A program made the translations under genes and the position numbers. A DNA stretch of 63,694 nucleotides from Bacillota bacterium. Lineage in GTDB: Bacteria; Bacillota; Clostridia; Ch29. Shown piece after piece: positions 1 to 8,819 of this stretch (the stretch's first letter is position 1; every line of letters begins with the position of its first letter). Location of the stretch: assembly GCA_013540605.1 (NCBI GenBank), contig JABVCK010000012.1, positions 1 through 63,694 of the forward strand, given 5' to 3'. The notes beneath the pieces are model-generated. The model did not search any database. It was not told the origin of the DNA and was given only the letters and a program-made list of their open reading frames with translations.

Positions 1-225
1 TTTTGCTTGGCTTGTTTCGCACTGTTCAGTTGTCAAAAGGTGCAACGTCGCCGCCTTTTCTCACCCGGCAGCGACTTTTATATATTAACACAGCTCTCCC
101 TCCTGTGTCAACTACTTATTTTTTCCTTCAATGCCACTGCTTTCTCCTCGCAGCGGCAAATCCTATATTAGCACATCCTCTGTCTATCCTGCAACAGGTT
201 TTTTGTCCCAGATTGCGAGAAGAGT

Positions 226-918
226 TTAACTCTTTAAAACTTCCTTATTATATTTCTGCGTTCCAACTTTCTCCTTGGCTGAATCCTTTGTCCTATCCTT
301 GTTAGCATCCTTGAGAGCCTCATCGTGCCCTTCCTCTTCTCCGCCGTTTTCGTCAAGGTCTTCCGCAGCCCTTATCTGTATAAGGCTTGCGATAATCTCC
401 TTATCGTCGTTTAGTATGCTTATCTCTTCACTGATCTCAATGTCGGCCACTGTCATAGATTCTCCGATATTCATATAAGATACGTCTGCCTGCACCAGCT
501 TCGGCAGGTTCTGCGGAAGACATTCAACCTCCAGCTCTCTCAGTTGGTGCTGTAGAACTAATCCGTTCTTTTCAATGACTTCTTTACCGATAAGTATTAT
601 TGGTACAACCGTTTTGATCATTTGGTCATGTCTGACTTCCTGAAAATCCACATGCAAAACCTGACGTGTCACCGGATCCCTTTGAACTTCCTTAATCAGG
701 ACCCTCTTTACGCCGTAGCCCATGTCTATACCAACCAGCGAGTTTTCTCCGTAGTAGCGCAAAATCCTGTTTATTTCCTTGCTGCCTACCTCCACAGGAA
801 CGTTATCTATATTATGTCCGTAAATTATGCCGGGCACCCATCCGTCGTTTCTAAGCCTGTTCACGGGCCCTTTGCCGATTTCACTTCTGAACTGTCCGTT
901 CAGAAAGGCTTGACTCAA
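226..918 (-). CDS. rplY: Ribosomal protein L25, Ctc/TL5 form (paralogue 1)
   Basis: 5S rRNA-binding ribosomal protein L25 of the long general-stress (Ctc/TL5) type, with an N-terminal L25 domain (about 95 residues, containing GWVPGIIYG) and a C-terminal beta domain (about residues 95-180), then an acidic and lysine-rich tail. The frame is open up to 969, but a strong AAGGGAGGAG site at about 924-933 points to the TTG at 918, giving about 230 residues. A second L25 gene lies at 2342-2956, so the window holds two diverged copies. Function of the extra copy is unknown; it may be a stress variant. Family assignment is firm. Confidence 0.85.
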   Translation of the reverse strand: MSQAFLNGQFRSEIGKGPVNRLRNDGWVPGIIYGHNIDNVPVEVGSKEINRILRYYGENSLVGIDMGYGVKRVLIKEVQRDPVTRQVLHVDFQEVRHDQMIKTVVPIILIGKEVIEKNGLVLQHQLRELEVECLPQNLPKLVQADVSYMNIGESMTVADIEISEEISILNDDKEIIASLIQIRAAEDLDENGGEEEGHDEALKDANKDRTKDSAKEKVGTQKYNKEVLKS

Positions 919-1009
919 TTTTTTCTCCTCCCTTAAACCTTTATATGGTTCTAGTTTTTCCATATACAAGGCTTAATAAACATACCGGAACCTTCAGGCA
1001 TGTTTTAAC

Positions 1010-1381
1010 GTCAGAATAAATGCGATTGAAGAAAAAACGAGGCTTGCCCTAAAGTATGGCTCAGGAGTTATGATATGGAAGATAAATATGGATACAACGG
1101 ATGAACTCAGCCTACTCAAAGCCATATACGATACTGTAAGGAAGCCGAAGCGATGCCCCGGGACAAGTACGAAAAGAAGGTGCATATTTTGATAGAACGT
1201 GCATATTGAAATTCCCATAGATATGGAGCATATAACAGTTAGTGGACAAAGGGTGGACATGGATACTAAAGCTGCAATAGTTGAAGGAAGCACTTATCTG
1301 CCCCTTAGATATGTACTGCAGGGGTTTGGATATAACATAGAGCGGCATGAAGGAAGCCGCACTGTGCTGGCAAACAACTAG
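1010..1381 (+). pseudogene. Remnant of a cell-wall glycosidase with copper amine oxidase-like stalk domain
   Basis: Two out-of-frame pieces are readable on the plus strand. The first (about 1010-1150) reads RLALKYGSGVMIWKINMD then DELSLLKAIYDTV, which resembles the end of a family 18 glycosyl hydrolase barrel. The second (about 1199-1381) ends in GSTYLPLRYVLQGFGYN, typical of the copper amine oxidase-like N-terminal stalk domain that Clostridia attach to secreted enzymes. No start codon with a ribosome binding site joins them, so this looks like a decayed 3' end. The glycosidase assignment is tentative. Confidence 0.45.
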
Positions 1382-1402
1382 AACAGAGTGCATAAACTGC
1401 AC

Positions 1403-2011
1403 TCAGGGGCTTCTTTTGAGCTGTTCTTCGAGCAGTACCTTTAGCCGTGCGAGGTCATCCCGATAAACACTTTTAAGCTCTCTTCTATATATAATTGAAG
1501 CCGGGTGGTATAGAGGATACAGTATCCTCTGTCCGAGTTCCATAGGCCTTCCATGGACATCGCCTATCCTGGTGTTCTTCCCTATGAGGCAGAAAAGTGG
1601 GATGTTTCCCAGACTTACGACCACAGAAGGAGCTACTGTTTCTATCTCATCCATTAGAAGTGGGCGGAAAATCTCTATCTCCTTTGCCGTGGGAGCCCTG
1701 TTAGAGATGCTTCCCGTATCTGCGTTTACCCTTGTAGGACGAAACTTCACTGCGTTTGTGATGTACAGGTCCTCCCTTTTCAGTTCAAGCGCTTCCAGGA
1801 ATTCGTCCAGATTCCTGCCGGCCTGTCCCACAAACGGGCGTTTCAACTCCACCTCGGTTTTCCCCGGAGCCTCTCCGATCATGAGAATATCCGCTTCGGG
1901 GTTGCCTTCACCCAACACCACCGGTTTATAGCTTTCAAGCAGTTCCCTGTATTTTACCTCAAGAGCCGTCAGCCGGCCGGCTTTATCTTCCATCTGCATA
2001 TCACCTTCCAT
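1403..2011 (-). CDS. Uracil-DNA glycosylase, family 4-like, without Fe-S cysteines
   Basis: Removes uracil from DNA as the first step of base excision repair. The family motif GEAPG (about residue 46) is followed by PFVGQAGRNLDEFL and, near the C terminus, the LYPLYHPAS motif that closes on the DNA. Family 4 enzymes usually carry four cysteines that hold a [4Fe-4S] cluster; here the usual KCRPP is KFRPT and only one cysteine is present in 202 residues, so this copy should lack the cluster. It starts 5 bp after a truncated second glycosylase and is probably co-transcribed with the L25 gene upstream. Confidence 0.8.
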   Translation of the reverse strand: MEGDMQMEDKAGRLTALEVKYRELLESYKPVVLGEGNPEADILMIGEAPGKTEVELKRPFVGQAGRNLDEFLEALELKREDLYITNAVKFRPTRVNADTGSISNRAPTAKEIEIFRPLLMDEIETVAPSVVVSLGNIPLFCLIGKNTRIGDVHGRPMELGQRILYPLYHPASIIYRRELKSVYRDDLARLKVLLEEQLKRSP

Positions 2012-2016
2012 GTTCT

Positions 2017-2331
2017 TTACCCCATCTCATCCAACTTTGCCCTGATCTTTTTAAAATCATCCCAGGCAGGACGTTTTTTGCTCTCATCCCTTAACAGGGC
2101 AGCGGGGTGATAGGTTTCCAGTATCCAGTAACCTTTCCGTTCCATCCATTGTCCCCTGTCCCGGGTTATCCTTATATTTTCGTCTATAATATATTTTGCT
2201 GCGGTTGCTCCTAAACATACAATAATTTTTGACTTAATCAGATGGACCTGGTTCCTGAGGTATGGAAGGCAGGCCTCCGCCTCACCGGGTGTCGGTACGC
2301 GATTGCCCGGCGGCCTGCATTTAACAATATT
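2017..2331 (-). pseudogene. 3' fragment of an Fe-S uracil-DNA glycosylase
   Basis: The reading frame carries NIVKCRPPGNR, then a second conserved cysteine in EAEACLPYL, CLGATAAKYI and the C-terminal TYHPAALLR motif, so it is the C-terminal half of a family 4 uracil-DNA glycosylase of the Fe-S type. The N-terminal half, with the GEAPG active-site motif and the first two cluster cysteines, is missing. Similarity begins about 10 bp after the stop of the L25 gene at 2342. The frame continues upstream through the L25 tail only as out-of-frame lysine-rich sequence. A deletion that fused L25 to the middle of this gene is the simplest reading. Confidence 0.7.
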
Positions 2332-2341
2332 GCCTAATTCA

Positions 2342-2956
2342 TTATTCTTCCTCTGCGGTTTCTGCAGCTTCTTCAGCTGTCTCTTCTGTTTCTTCATCCT
2401 CCGCAACAGCCCTGGTTTCAGCTATGGTTGCCACCACTTCTCCCGGCGCTGTTACTACTTCTATATTCCCGTCTATATCCAGATCAGATACATGAACAAC
2501 CTGGCCCGGCTCCATTCCGGCAACATTAAATTCAATCATCTTCGGGACATACTTTGGCAGACAGCTTATAGAAATTTCATTGAGAATCTGCTGCATAATC
2601 ACACCCCCGGCAAGTCCTTCCACCCCCACTGCGACAAGGGGCACTGTGGTCGTTATTGTCTGATTTGCATCTATCTCCAGCAAATCCGCGTGTATCAGGT
2701 TTCCGCTTATAGGCTCCGACTGTATCTCCTTCAATAGCATAAGCTTTGTTTCCCCATTGTATTCAGCGTTGAATATTGCACTGCTTCCCATCCTGCTGAT
2801 AAGCTTCCTAAGGCTGGCTACTTCAATTTTTACCGGCTGGCCGTCATTATCCTTTCCGTACAAAACCGCGGGAACAAATCCCTCGTTCCTGGTCCTTTTG
2901 GCACCACCGCTGCCTGTCTCATCCCGCTCCAAAACTACCAGTTTGATTTCATTCAT
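2342..2956 (-). CDS. rplY: Ribosomal protein L25, Ctc/TL5 form (paralogue 2)
   Basis: Second long L25/Ctc protein, 204 residues, binding 5S rRNA in the large ribosomal subunit. The N-terminal domain shows RNEGFVPAVLYGKDN and the C-terminal domain is followed by a glutamate- and threonine-rich tail. The ATG at 2956 has a good GGAGGAAATACC site. The acidic tail runs straight up to the truncated glycosylase at 2331. With paralogue 1 it brackets the two glycosylase genes, suggesting a local duplication or rearrangement. Confidence 0.88.
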   Translation of the reverse strand: MNEIKLVVLERDETGSGGAKRTRNEGFVPAVLYGKDNDGQPVKIEVASLRKLISRMGSSAIFNAEYNGETKLMLLKEIQSEPISGNLIHADLLEIDANQTITTTVPLVAVGVEGLAGGVIMQQILNEISISCLPKYVPKMIEFNVAGMEPGQVVHVSDLDIDGNIEVVTAPGEVVATIAETRAVAEDEETEETAEEAAETAEEE

Positions 2957-3063
2957 TGGTATTTCCTCCTTTTTTGTTTAACCTATGCTATTATACCTAA
3001 ATTTTGGCTAACTATCAACTTCTCTTCGTATATATTCTCTTCGTATATATTATTTTGCTTCTT

Positions 3064-3160
3064 TGCACACAATCTAAACATATAAGGAAAGGGGACACAC
3101 CGCTGCTTGCGGGTATTCCTTGCCGCGGAATGTCCCCAATTTATGGAATGTCCCCTTTTG
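3064..3160. repeat. Dispersed GGGGACATTCC-type repeat
   Basis: On the minus strand GGGGACATTCC occurs twice 19 bp apart (within 3128-3160), and a further GGGGACA copy in the opposite orientation lies at about 3089, giving partly palindromic sequence. The same 11-mer recurs on the plus strand at 34033, and a GTGTGTCCCC variant is at about 26839. It lies downstream of the rubrerythrin gene. This looks like a small dispersed intergenic repeat rather than a gene. Confidence 0.5.
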
Positions 3161-3170
3161 ATTGCCGGGC

Positions 3171-3668
3171 CTATTCTATTTCAACAAACTTATCCGCAGA
3201 CGCTCCACAGACCGGACACTTCCTGGGCTCATTTTCAATGGTATAACCACAGACCGGACATATGAAATACCTGACATCATCCTGGTCTTTGCTCAGGTTT
3301 GCAAGGGCCTTTTTATATAGTTCAGCATGGATTTTTTCTACTTCGTTTGCAAAATTGAACGACCTCAAAGCCTTTACATCGTTCTCCTTTTTCGCTTCAT
3401 CTATGAACTCCGGATACATCATCTTGAACTCGTAGATTTCTCCTTCCACGGCGTCTCTCAGGTTATCTTCCGTACTTCCTATCTTGCCCGCCGCCCTCAA
3501 ATGATTATGGGCATGGACGGTCTCGGCAGCAGCCGCTGCCCTGAACAGTTTGGCCGCGTTTTTATATCCTTCCTTTTCCGCCTGCTCAGCATAGGCAAGA
3601 TATTTTCTGTTGGCCTGAGACTCTCCGGCAAAGGCTGCCATCAAGTTATTCAGTGTTTTGCTTTCCAT
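3171..3668 (-). CDS. rbr: Rubrerythrin
   Basis: Non-haem diiron peroxidase that reduces hydrogen peroxide in the cytoplasm of anaerobes. The first 130 residues form the ferritin-like domain with the ExxH-type ligands in FAGESQANRKY and AAETVHAHNHL, a later E in FANEVEKIHAELY, and the last 35 residues are a rubredoxin-like domain with two CPVCG knuckles. The ATG at 3668 is preceded by AAAGGAGG; it gives about 165 residues, shorter than the open frame. It stands alone between the metal ATPase remnant and L25. Confidence 0.93.
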   Translation of the reverse strand: MESKTLNNLMAAFAGESQANRKYLAYAEQAEKEGYKNAAKLFRAAAAAETVHAHNHLRAAGKIGSTEDNLRDAVEGEIYEFKMMYPEFIDEAKKENDVKALRSFNFANEVEKIHAELYKKALANLSKDQDDVRYFICPVCGYTIENEPRKCPVCGASADKFVEIE

Positions 3669-3737
3669 AAAAAACCTCCTTTCGATTATTATCACAGTAT
3701 ATCTATTACCCTATAACCCACGGATAAAACACAATAT

Positions 3738-4343
3738 TTATTTAAAGTTGCCGATAGCCGATACTATGGATACCGGATAGCCTTCCGTATTCAGCGTGGT
3801 GGAATAGACGCTGTCTCCAGGCTTTTTCAGCCTTGGCATGGACTCTCCCGTAATCGTAGCTTCATAGACGGCAGCCTGGCCTTTTATAATCTTTCCGTCC
3901 ACCGGTATTTTTTCCCCCGGCTTCACTACGACGGTTTCCCCGGCTTTGATATCAGAAATGTCTATTTTGACCGTTTCCCCGTCCCGCAATCCATTTGCTT
4001 CCGTCGGTACTTCCTTTACCAGTGCTTCAAGGGCGTTTCTGGTCCTTCCAAAGGCCCTTGCCTCCAGGTAAGAGCCAAACACAAACAAAAAGGTTACGGC
4101 GGCTGCTTCCCAGTATTCACCCAGGTAAATACCCCCAAGGGCTGCTATAAATACCAGGAGGTTGATGCTTATGACGCCGTACCTCAGTGACGCAAAGGCG
4201 CTCCTTGCAACATCGTATCCCAGCATTATGGACGCCACTATCATTGCGCTGTCATAAACCAGATGGCTGCCGGCATACCTTGACAGCCAACCGATAACTA
4301 TTATTGCAACGGGAATCACTAACCTGATCTCTTTCTTGCCCAT
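3738..4343 (-). pseudogene. Truncated heavy-metal P1B-type ATPase
   Basis: N-terminal third of a metal-exporting P-type ATPase, 201 residues. The first membrane segments (about residues 10-100) and the actuator domain are present, including the phosphatase motif TGES in YEATITGESMPRLKKPG. The frame stops after SAIGNFK. The phosphorylation motif DKTGT, the metal-binding CPx membrane helix and the nucleotide-binding domain, which would need about 400 more residues, are absent and not found nearby. It has a good ribosome binding site and may still be translated, but cannot be an active pump. Confidence 0.8.
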
Positions 4344-4381
4344 GATGTGCTCCCCTCCGGCAGAAATAGCGGTTAAAGCCG

Positions 4382-4591
4382 CTATTCTGCCAGCTCATAC
4401 CCCAGTTTTCCAACCGTTTTTTTAATATCGTCCAGATTAATCACACCGGGGTCATAGTCCACCGTGAGCTTTCCCGTCATAAACGAAACCTCAGCGTTGA
4501 ATATGCCCTTGTTCCTTTTGAGCACCTGCTCTATATTCTTCGCACAGTCCGGACACGCCAAATCTTTAATCCTTAAAACCTTGCTCTCCAT
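4382..4591 (-). CDS. Heavy-metal-associated (HMA) domain protein, CopZ-like
   Basis: Small cytoplasmic metal chaperone of about 69 residues with the ferredoxin-like HMA fold. The metal ligand motif is CPDC (in DLACPDCAKNIEQ) rather than the more common CxGC of copper chaperones, a variant seen near zinc/cadmium/lead transporters. An in-frame GTG start lies 18 bp upstream, but the ATG at about 4591 has a GGAGAGGAG site at better spacing. It precedes the truncated ATPase by about 40 bp, so the pair is the remains of a metal-efflux operon. Confidence 0.8.
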   Translation of the reverse strand: MESKVLRIKDLACPDCAKNIEQVLKRNKGIFNAEVSFMTGKLTVDYDPGVINLDDIKKTVGKLGYELAE

Positions 4592-4693
4592 AGCCCAACT
4601 CCTCTCCACATTTCTGTCTATATTTATTCCCTATTTCCTTTAACGAAAACCTATAATTTTCGCTTAATTATTTGTTTCACCACTTTACAGGTT

Positions 4694-4750
4694 TTACTTT
4701 TTCTCTTCCTTTTTCTTAGTTGTGTCAACTCCGCCTATATCTAATGCCAT
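4694..4750 (-). CDS. Possible 18-residue peptide
   Basis: A very short frame, MALDIGGVDTTKKKEEKK, preceded by AAAGGAGTTGAG at ideal spacing. It lies just downstream of a terminator hairpin that follows the zincin-like fragment. The strong initiation site is the only argument for translation; there is no homology I recognise. It could equally be the leftover start of a deleted gene. Confidence 0.25.
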   Translation of the reverse strand: MALDIGGVDTTKKKEEKK

Positions 4751-4770
4751 AATACTCAACTCCTTTCAAT

Positions 4771-4798
4771 AAAAAAACAGGGTTTAGTTACCCTGTTC
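4771..4798 (-). terminator. Rho-independent terminator after the zincin-like fragment
   Basis: On the minus strand ACAGGG and CCCTGT pair around a short loop and are followed by seven T residues. The stop codon of the gene at 4784-5047 lies inside the hairpin. Confidence 0.7.
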
Positions 4799-5047
4799 CC
4801 AGTATCTTGTATCGAATTTTTCTTCCAGCCAGTCTTTAATTTTTTGCGGTGCATCTATTAACTTAGCAACTTCTTTTTCGGTCTGCACCGCCAGCCATTC
4901 TTCTTTTTCATCATTCGATGTCATTTTGCCTTCCTTCATTCGCCATGCGTGATAACCTTCATGGGCTAAAGTTAATGCTATATGATACTTTTTGTTTGCT
5001 CCTTCATATTGATATAAAATTTCCATCTCTCCAAAGCAGGACATCAA
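4784..5047 (-). pseudogene. Fragment with a zinc-peptidase HExxH motif
   Basis: 87 residues with TLAHEGYHAWRMKEG, a HExxH zincin signature, followed by a glutamate-rich helix region (EEWLAVQTEKEVAKLI) that could supply the third ligand. No convincing ribosome binding site precedes the first ATG, and the protein is short for a metallopeptidase, so it is probably the 3' end of a larger gene. I do not recognise the family with certainty. Confidence 0.4.
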
Positions 5048-5097
5048 CTATGTGCCGGCATATTTTTGAGCCTTAGAGAATACATAGCCTTACATTG

Positions 5098-5967
5098 CTA
5101 GTCTTCTCTCAGTTTTACTTTCAGTTTAATAGATATAAATTCCAGCATAACTGCTATGGCCAGAATAAAATAAGTTATCAGGCCAATTTCCCGTAAATCA
5201 AAATAAAAGCTGCTGTCCATAAACAGTTCATAGCCTATTCCTCCCGCCCCGGCTGCGGCTCCCATGGCAACCGCATTCATATAGTTGATTTCAAAACGCA
5301 TAAAGGTCCAGGATAACAAGTAAGTGGCCGAAGAAGGTATAACCGCCTGAAAGACAATCTGCCACCAATTGGCCCCACTTCCCTTTAGAGCCTCGATAAC
5401 CCCTGCATCCACTTCTTCAAAGGATTCGGAATAGGCTTTGATCAGATAACCTACCGTATGGAAAGTCATACCGATAACAGCCGCAACACTTCCCAGGCCT
5501 GCTGCAACTGCAAAAATCAATACCCATAGAACGGTGGGCACCGCTCTGACAAAGGCCACAAAGCCTTTAATTATGTTGGACACTATTAGAGAAGACAGAT
5601 TCTGGGCTGCCAGAAGACCCAGAAATAAGGCAATGAAACCTCCGATTAATGTTGTCAGAAAAGCGAGCCCTAAAGTAACTCCTACCTGGTAAAGTCCTTT
5701 ACTTAAATCAAAGTGGTTAAACCTGGGCTCCAAAAGCATGGTCTTGAAATTGGCGGCGGTTGCCGCAATAACTTCCAGAATCTTAACATCTTTATATTCA
5801 AAGGTGAAAAACCCGTAAATTGTAAGGATAGCTAAGGAAATCAGGGTAATATTCATTACTATAGAAGCTTTATTGGCTCTTTTGATTATATATTTTTTTG
5901 CTGCAATCCCCTGTCTCTTTCCAGGGGACTGAACCCAGAGGGATTTTAACGTTTCACTGAAATTCAT
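5098..5967 (-). CDS. phnE: Phosphonate ABC transporter permease PhnE (second copy)
   Basis: Integral membrane subunit of the phosphonate importer, 289 residues with about six membrane segments. The binding-protein-dependent transport signature is visible as IEALKGSGANWWQIVFQAVIPSS (EAA loop, written here as one stretch of the family motif around residues 190-210). Its ATG shares bases with the stop codon of the preceding permease gene (TAATG), so the two are translationally coupled and should form a heterodimeric channel. No terminator is seen downstream. Confidence 0.9.
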   Translation of the reverse strand: MNFSETLKSLWVQSPGKRQGIAAKKYIIKRANKASIVMNITLISLAILTIYGFFTFEYKDVKILEVIAATAANFKTMLLEPRFNHFDLSKGLYQVGVTLGLAFLTTLIGGFIALFLGLLAAQNLSSLIVSNIIKGFVAFVRAVPTVLWVLIFAVAAGLGSVAAVIGMTFHTVGYLIKAYSESFEEVDAGVIEALKGSGANWWQIVFQAVIPSSATYLLSWTFMRFEINYMNAVAMGAAAGAGGIGYELFMDSSFYFDLREIGLITYFILAIAVMLEFISIKLKVKLRED

Positions 5968-6752
5968 TATAGTATCACCCTTCTAACATAATTTGAAATG
6001 TACTCAATCACAAGAACAGATATTATGATGAAGACCACCACCAGACTGGCTGCATTGTATTGAAAACTTTTATAGTATAAGTTAAAGATGAATCCAATAC
6101 CTGTACCGGTCAGAATACCGACCAGGGTGGAACTGCGGATATTGGTTTCCACCATGAACAGCACCCAGCTAATCATCTGAGGCAAACTTGACGGTATAAC
6201 TGCCTGAAAAATAATGTGAAAATAGCTGGCTCCTACGGCTTTTAAGGCCTCCACTCCTTCACTGCCGACCTCGTCTATGGTCTCCATAAAAGCCCGGGTC
6301 AGAAACCCCCAGGTTGCAAAAAACAGGGCAAAATATCCTGTCAGGGAACTTTGCCCGAAGGAAAGGAGTAATATCAGCGCCCAGGCCGCAACGGGTATAT
6401 TACGGAAAATGGACGCAATACCTCTGCTCACTGCAGCTAAAAAGCTGTTTATCTGTGTTGTTTTAGAACCGAATAAGGCCAGAAAAGCGGCAAAAATGGC
6501 GGCCACTGTCGTTGATGCAATGGACAATAACACGGTTTCTCTTAATTTGACCAGTATCTTAGGTATCTTCTCCAATGAATTGGCATTGGGATAAAAACTC
6601 TTGACCGCCCAGCCGATAGCTCTGGGGATACTGGTAAAGGCTTTGGTGACTTCAAACTCGGTAATAATAATGGAAACCAAGGTTGCAGCCAGCAAAACGG
6701 CAAAGAATATCAAATTGTTTCTCCTTCTTTTTATCAAAGCTTCAACTCTCAT
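5967..6752 (-). CDS. phnE: Phosphonate ABC transporter permease PhnE (first copy)
   Basis: Membrane subunit of the phosphonate importer, about 261 residues from the ATG at 6752, which has GGAGGAAGAA directly before it and overlaps the end of phnC by 11 bp. Around residues 170-200 it carries the EAA loop (VEALKAVGASYFHI) that contacts PhnC. It differs clearly from the second permease, so the pair is not a recent duplication. Two phnE genes after phnC is a common Gram-positive layout. Confidence 0.9.
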   Translation of the reverse strand: MRVEALIKRRRNNLIFFAVLLAATLVSIIITEFEVTKAFTSIPRAIGWAVKSFYPNANSLEKIPKILVKLRETVLLSIASTTVAAIFAAFLALFGSKTTQINSFLAAVSRGIASIFRNIPVAAWALILLLSFGQSSLTGYFALFFATWGFLTRAFMETIDEVGSEGVEALKAVGASYFHIIFQAVIPSSLPQMISWVLFMVETNIRSSTLVGILTGTGIGFIFNLYYKSFQYNAASLVVVFIIISVLVIEYISNYVRRVIL

Positions 6753-7524
6753 TTCTTCCTCCAATGTCAATAATCAATTCTCCTGCCTGGGAGCCATAGA
6801 TCATGTGTATCTGCTCGGCTGTCAGGTCAGGGGGACCGTCATAGACAATTTTACCTTTATTGATGCCGATAATCCTGTCCGCATATTTCAAAGCCACATC
6901 CACCTGATGAAGATTTACCAGACAGGTAATGCCCAGTTTGGTAGATATATTCCGCAGATGGTCCATGATAACCTTGGATGCATTAGGATCCAGAGAAGCA
7001 ATAGGCTCATCACACAACAGTAGTTTCGGGTTCTGAATCAAGGCCCTGGCAATACCCACCCGCTGTTTCTGTCCGCCGCTCAGTTGGTCACACCTTTTAT
7101 AAACCTGCTCTGTAAGGCCCAACATGTCAATAATCTCGAAAGCCTGCCGTTTTTCTTCATTAGTATAACTTCCCACAACACCGGCCAGTGTTGACTTGTA
7201 GCCCAACCTGCCGTGCAGGACGTTTTCAATGACTGTAAGCTGGTTTACCAGATTATAATGCTGAAAAATCATCCCGATTTTTCTTCTCTGCTTGCGCAAT
7301 GCTTTTTTATCCAGCTTGCACATATTAACACCGGCAAAGATTACTTCTCCCTCGGTGGCGTCGATCATGCGGTTGATACAACGCAGCAGGGTGGACTTTC
7401 CCGCCCCTGACTGGCCGATGACAGAAACAAACTCGCCTTCTTTTACGGAAAAATTTAGGTCAGATAAGGCTAAGGTTTCGGTTCCGTATTTTTTTGTCAG
7501 GTTTTTTACTTCTAATACATTCAT
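6742..7524 (-). CDS. phnC: Phosphonate ABC transporter ATP-binding protein PhnC
   Basis: ATPase that powers phosphonate uptake, 260 residues. Walker A is GQSGAGKST (about residue 38), the ABC signature is LSGGQKQRVGIARAL (about 148) and Walker B is LLLCDEPIASLD. AGAGGAG lies 7 bp before the ATG. It sits between phnD and phnE, so the importer is encoded in the order D-C-E-E, expressed from the promoter in front of phnD. Confidence 0.93.
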   Translation of the reverse strand: MNVLEVKNLTKKYGTETLALSDLNFSVKEGEFVSVIGQSGAGKSTLLRCINRMIDATEGEVIFAGVNMCKLDKKALRKQRRKIGMIFQHYNLVNQLTVIENVLHGRLGYKSTLAGVVGSYTNEEKRQAFEIIDMLGLTEQVYKRCDQLSGGQKQRVGIARALIQNPKLLLCDEPIASLDPNASKVIMDHLRNISTKLGITCLVNLHQVDVALKYADRIIGINKGKIVYDGPPDLTAEQIHMIYGSQAGELIIDIGGRNES

Positions 7525-7609
7525 AGGGCGACTCCTCTTTCAGTATTGGCCAAGGTCCGGCATAACCCCATGCAAGTTATGCCGGGCCTTGGTCCACTAT
7601 TAAGCATGG

Positions 7610-8659
7610 CTATTGGACAGCCAATTCTCTGATGGGATTAAACCATTCGTCATGTACTTCGAGAAAACGTTCATTGGCTTTTTTGGTGTACATACCTATG
7701 AAATCAGAGCCTTTCGGTACGAAAATCTTTTCATTGCCGGCCACTTCGTCAGAGGTCATTGCCTTCAGAATTGCATCTTTATCTTCCGCACTTAAAGTTT
7801 CACTGTTATAAATAAACGGGGCGTTCAATACAGGGGTTGCTGCAATCACCACAAATTCTTTCCCGGCTAATGTGTTGAAGGGTTCTGCAGCGCCTTCCTT
7901 TATTCGGTAAACAGCGCCCGGCCTGTTGGCTGTGCCCGAAACAAGATCAACATAATTGAATAAGTTTACATCACAGAAAGCAGCTACATCAGCTTTGCCT
8001 GTCAGCAGGTTCACTGCGGAACCCTGGTGAGACCCTCCGTAGAGCACTTCCAGGAAGAAATCGCCGCCTTCCATCAGATCTTCGACAGTCAGGTCCTTCC
8101 ACTCTTGTTTTTTGGAAAAGTACCCTTTGATAAGGGCAGTGGGTACTCTAAATCCGGAAGTAGAGCTGTTGGACACAAAAGAGAATTTTTTGCCCTGGAT
8201 ATTGTCAATTTTGAATTTGTCGCCCTCTTTATACTGGCCTTCGTTTCCTTTCTTAACGCACAGCCAGCTGTAGTATATTGCGTCATCCAGAGTGCCGGAT
8301 TCACCACTTGGAACAAACAAGGGCAGCACCTTGTCGTTTTTGTTATGAGCCTGAATATATCCTTCGGCTCCTGTGAGGGCGATATCCGCATTCCCATTAA
8401 CAATGGCCTCGATTGCAATCAGGTAATCTGTGGTTGTTTTGTGTACCACCTTTTTCCCTGTTGCATTTTCAATGACCTTGGCAAATTCATTGCGGGCTGC
8501 CTCCAGTTCCTGGACTGATTCATTGGGGTACCAGGCCATTGTAATGGTATCGTCCTGAGAGGAAGCTGCGTTTCCATTGGATGACGATTGTCCGCTGCAT
8601 CCGGCCACAAGGGCGGCCATCATGATAATACTAAAAATGAGTAATGACACCTTCTTCAC
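7610..8659 (-). CDS. phnD: Phosphonate-binding lipoprotein PhnD
   Basis: Substrate-binding protein of the phosphonate importer, 349 residues, anchored outside the membrane. The signal peptide ends in the lipobox ALVAGCSG (cysteine at residue 21). The PhnD-like fold follows, with TMAWYPNES at the first strand and a conserved SNSSTSGFRVP ligand loop around residue 165. Start is GTG at 8659 with AGGAGG upstream. It is the first gene after the PhoP-box promoter at 8746-8809. Confidence 0.92.
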   Translation of the reverse strand: MKKVSLLIFSIIMMAALVAGCSGQSSSNGNAASSQDDTITMAWYPNESVQELEAARNEFAKVIENATGKKVVHKTTTDYLIAIEAIVNGNADIALTGAEGYIQAHNKNDKVLPLFVPSGESGTLDDAIYYSWLCVKKGNEGQYKEGDKFKIDNIQGKKFSFVSNSSTSGFRVPTALIKGYFSKKQEWKDLTVEDLMEGGDFFLEVLYGGSHQGSAVNLLTGKADVAAFCDVNLFNYVDLVSGTANRPGAVYRIKEGAAEPFNTLAGKEFVVIAATPVLNAPFIYNSETLSAEDKDAILKAMTSDEVAGNEKIFVPKGSDFIGMYTKKANERFLEVHDEWFNPIRELAVQ

Positions 8660-8745
8660 TTTGCTTATCCCTCCTAAAAATTAATGATTATTATCATCAT
8701 TGCAGCTGAGGCAATGCTGATAATTCAACTCTTTCTTTTAAAAAT

Positions 8746-8809
8746 ATTTTAACTTGTTGCCAAGCTAAGTGGTGTTAACCTTTCGTGAATAAAGTTAAGA
8801 CTACGTAAA
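8746..8809 (-). promoter_or_regulatory. phnD promoter: PhoP-type box plus candidate GntR operator
   Basis: Read on the minus strand, TTTACG (8804-8809), TTAACT (8793-8798), TTCACG (8784-8789) and TTAACA (8773-8778) are spaced 11, 9 and 11 bp, matching the direct repeats bound by PhoP-type regulators. The last repeat ends 21 bp before a -10-like TAAAAT (8746-8751). Between them is CTTGGCAACAAG (8753-8764), an inverted repeat that is also found at the phnG promoter. The regulator assignments are inferred. Confidence 0.65.
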
Positions 8810-8819
8810 TAAAGCGGAG

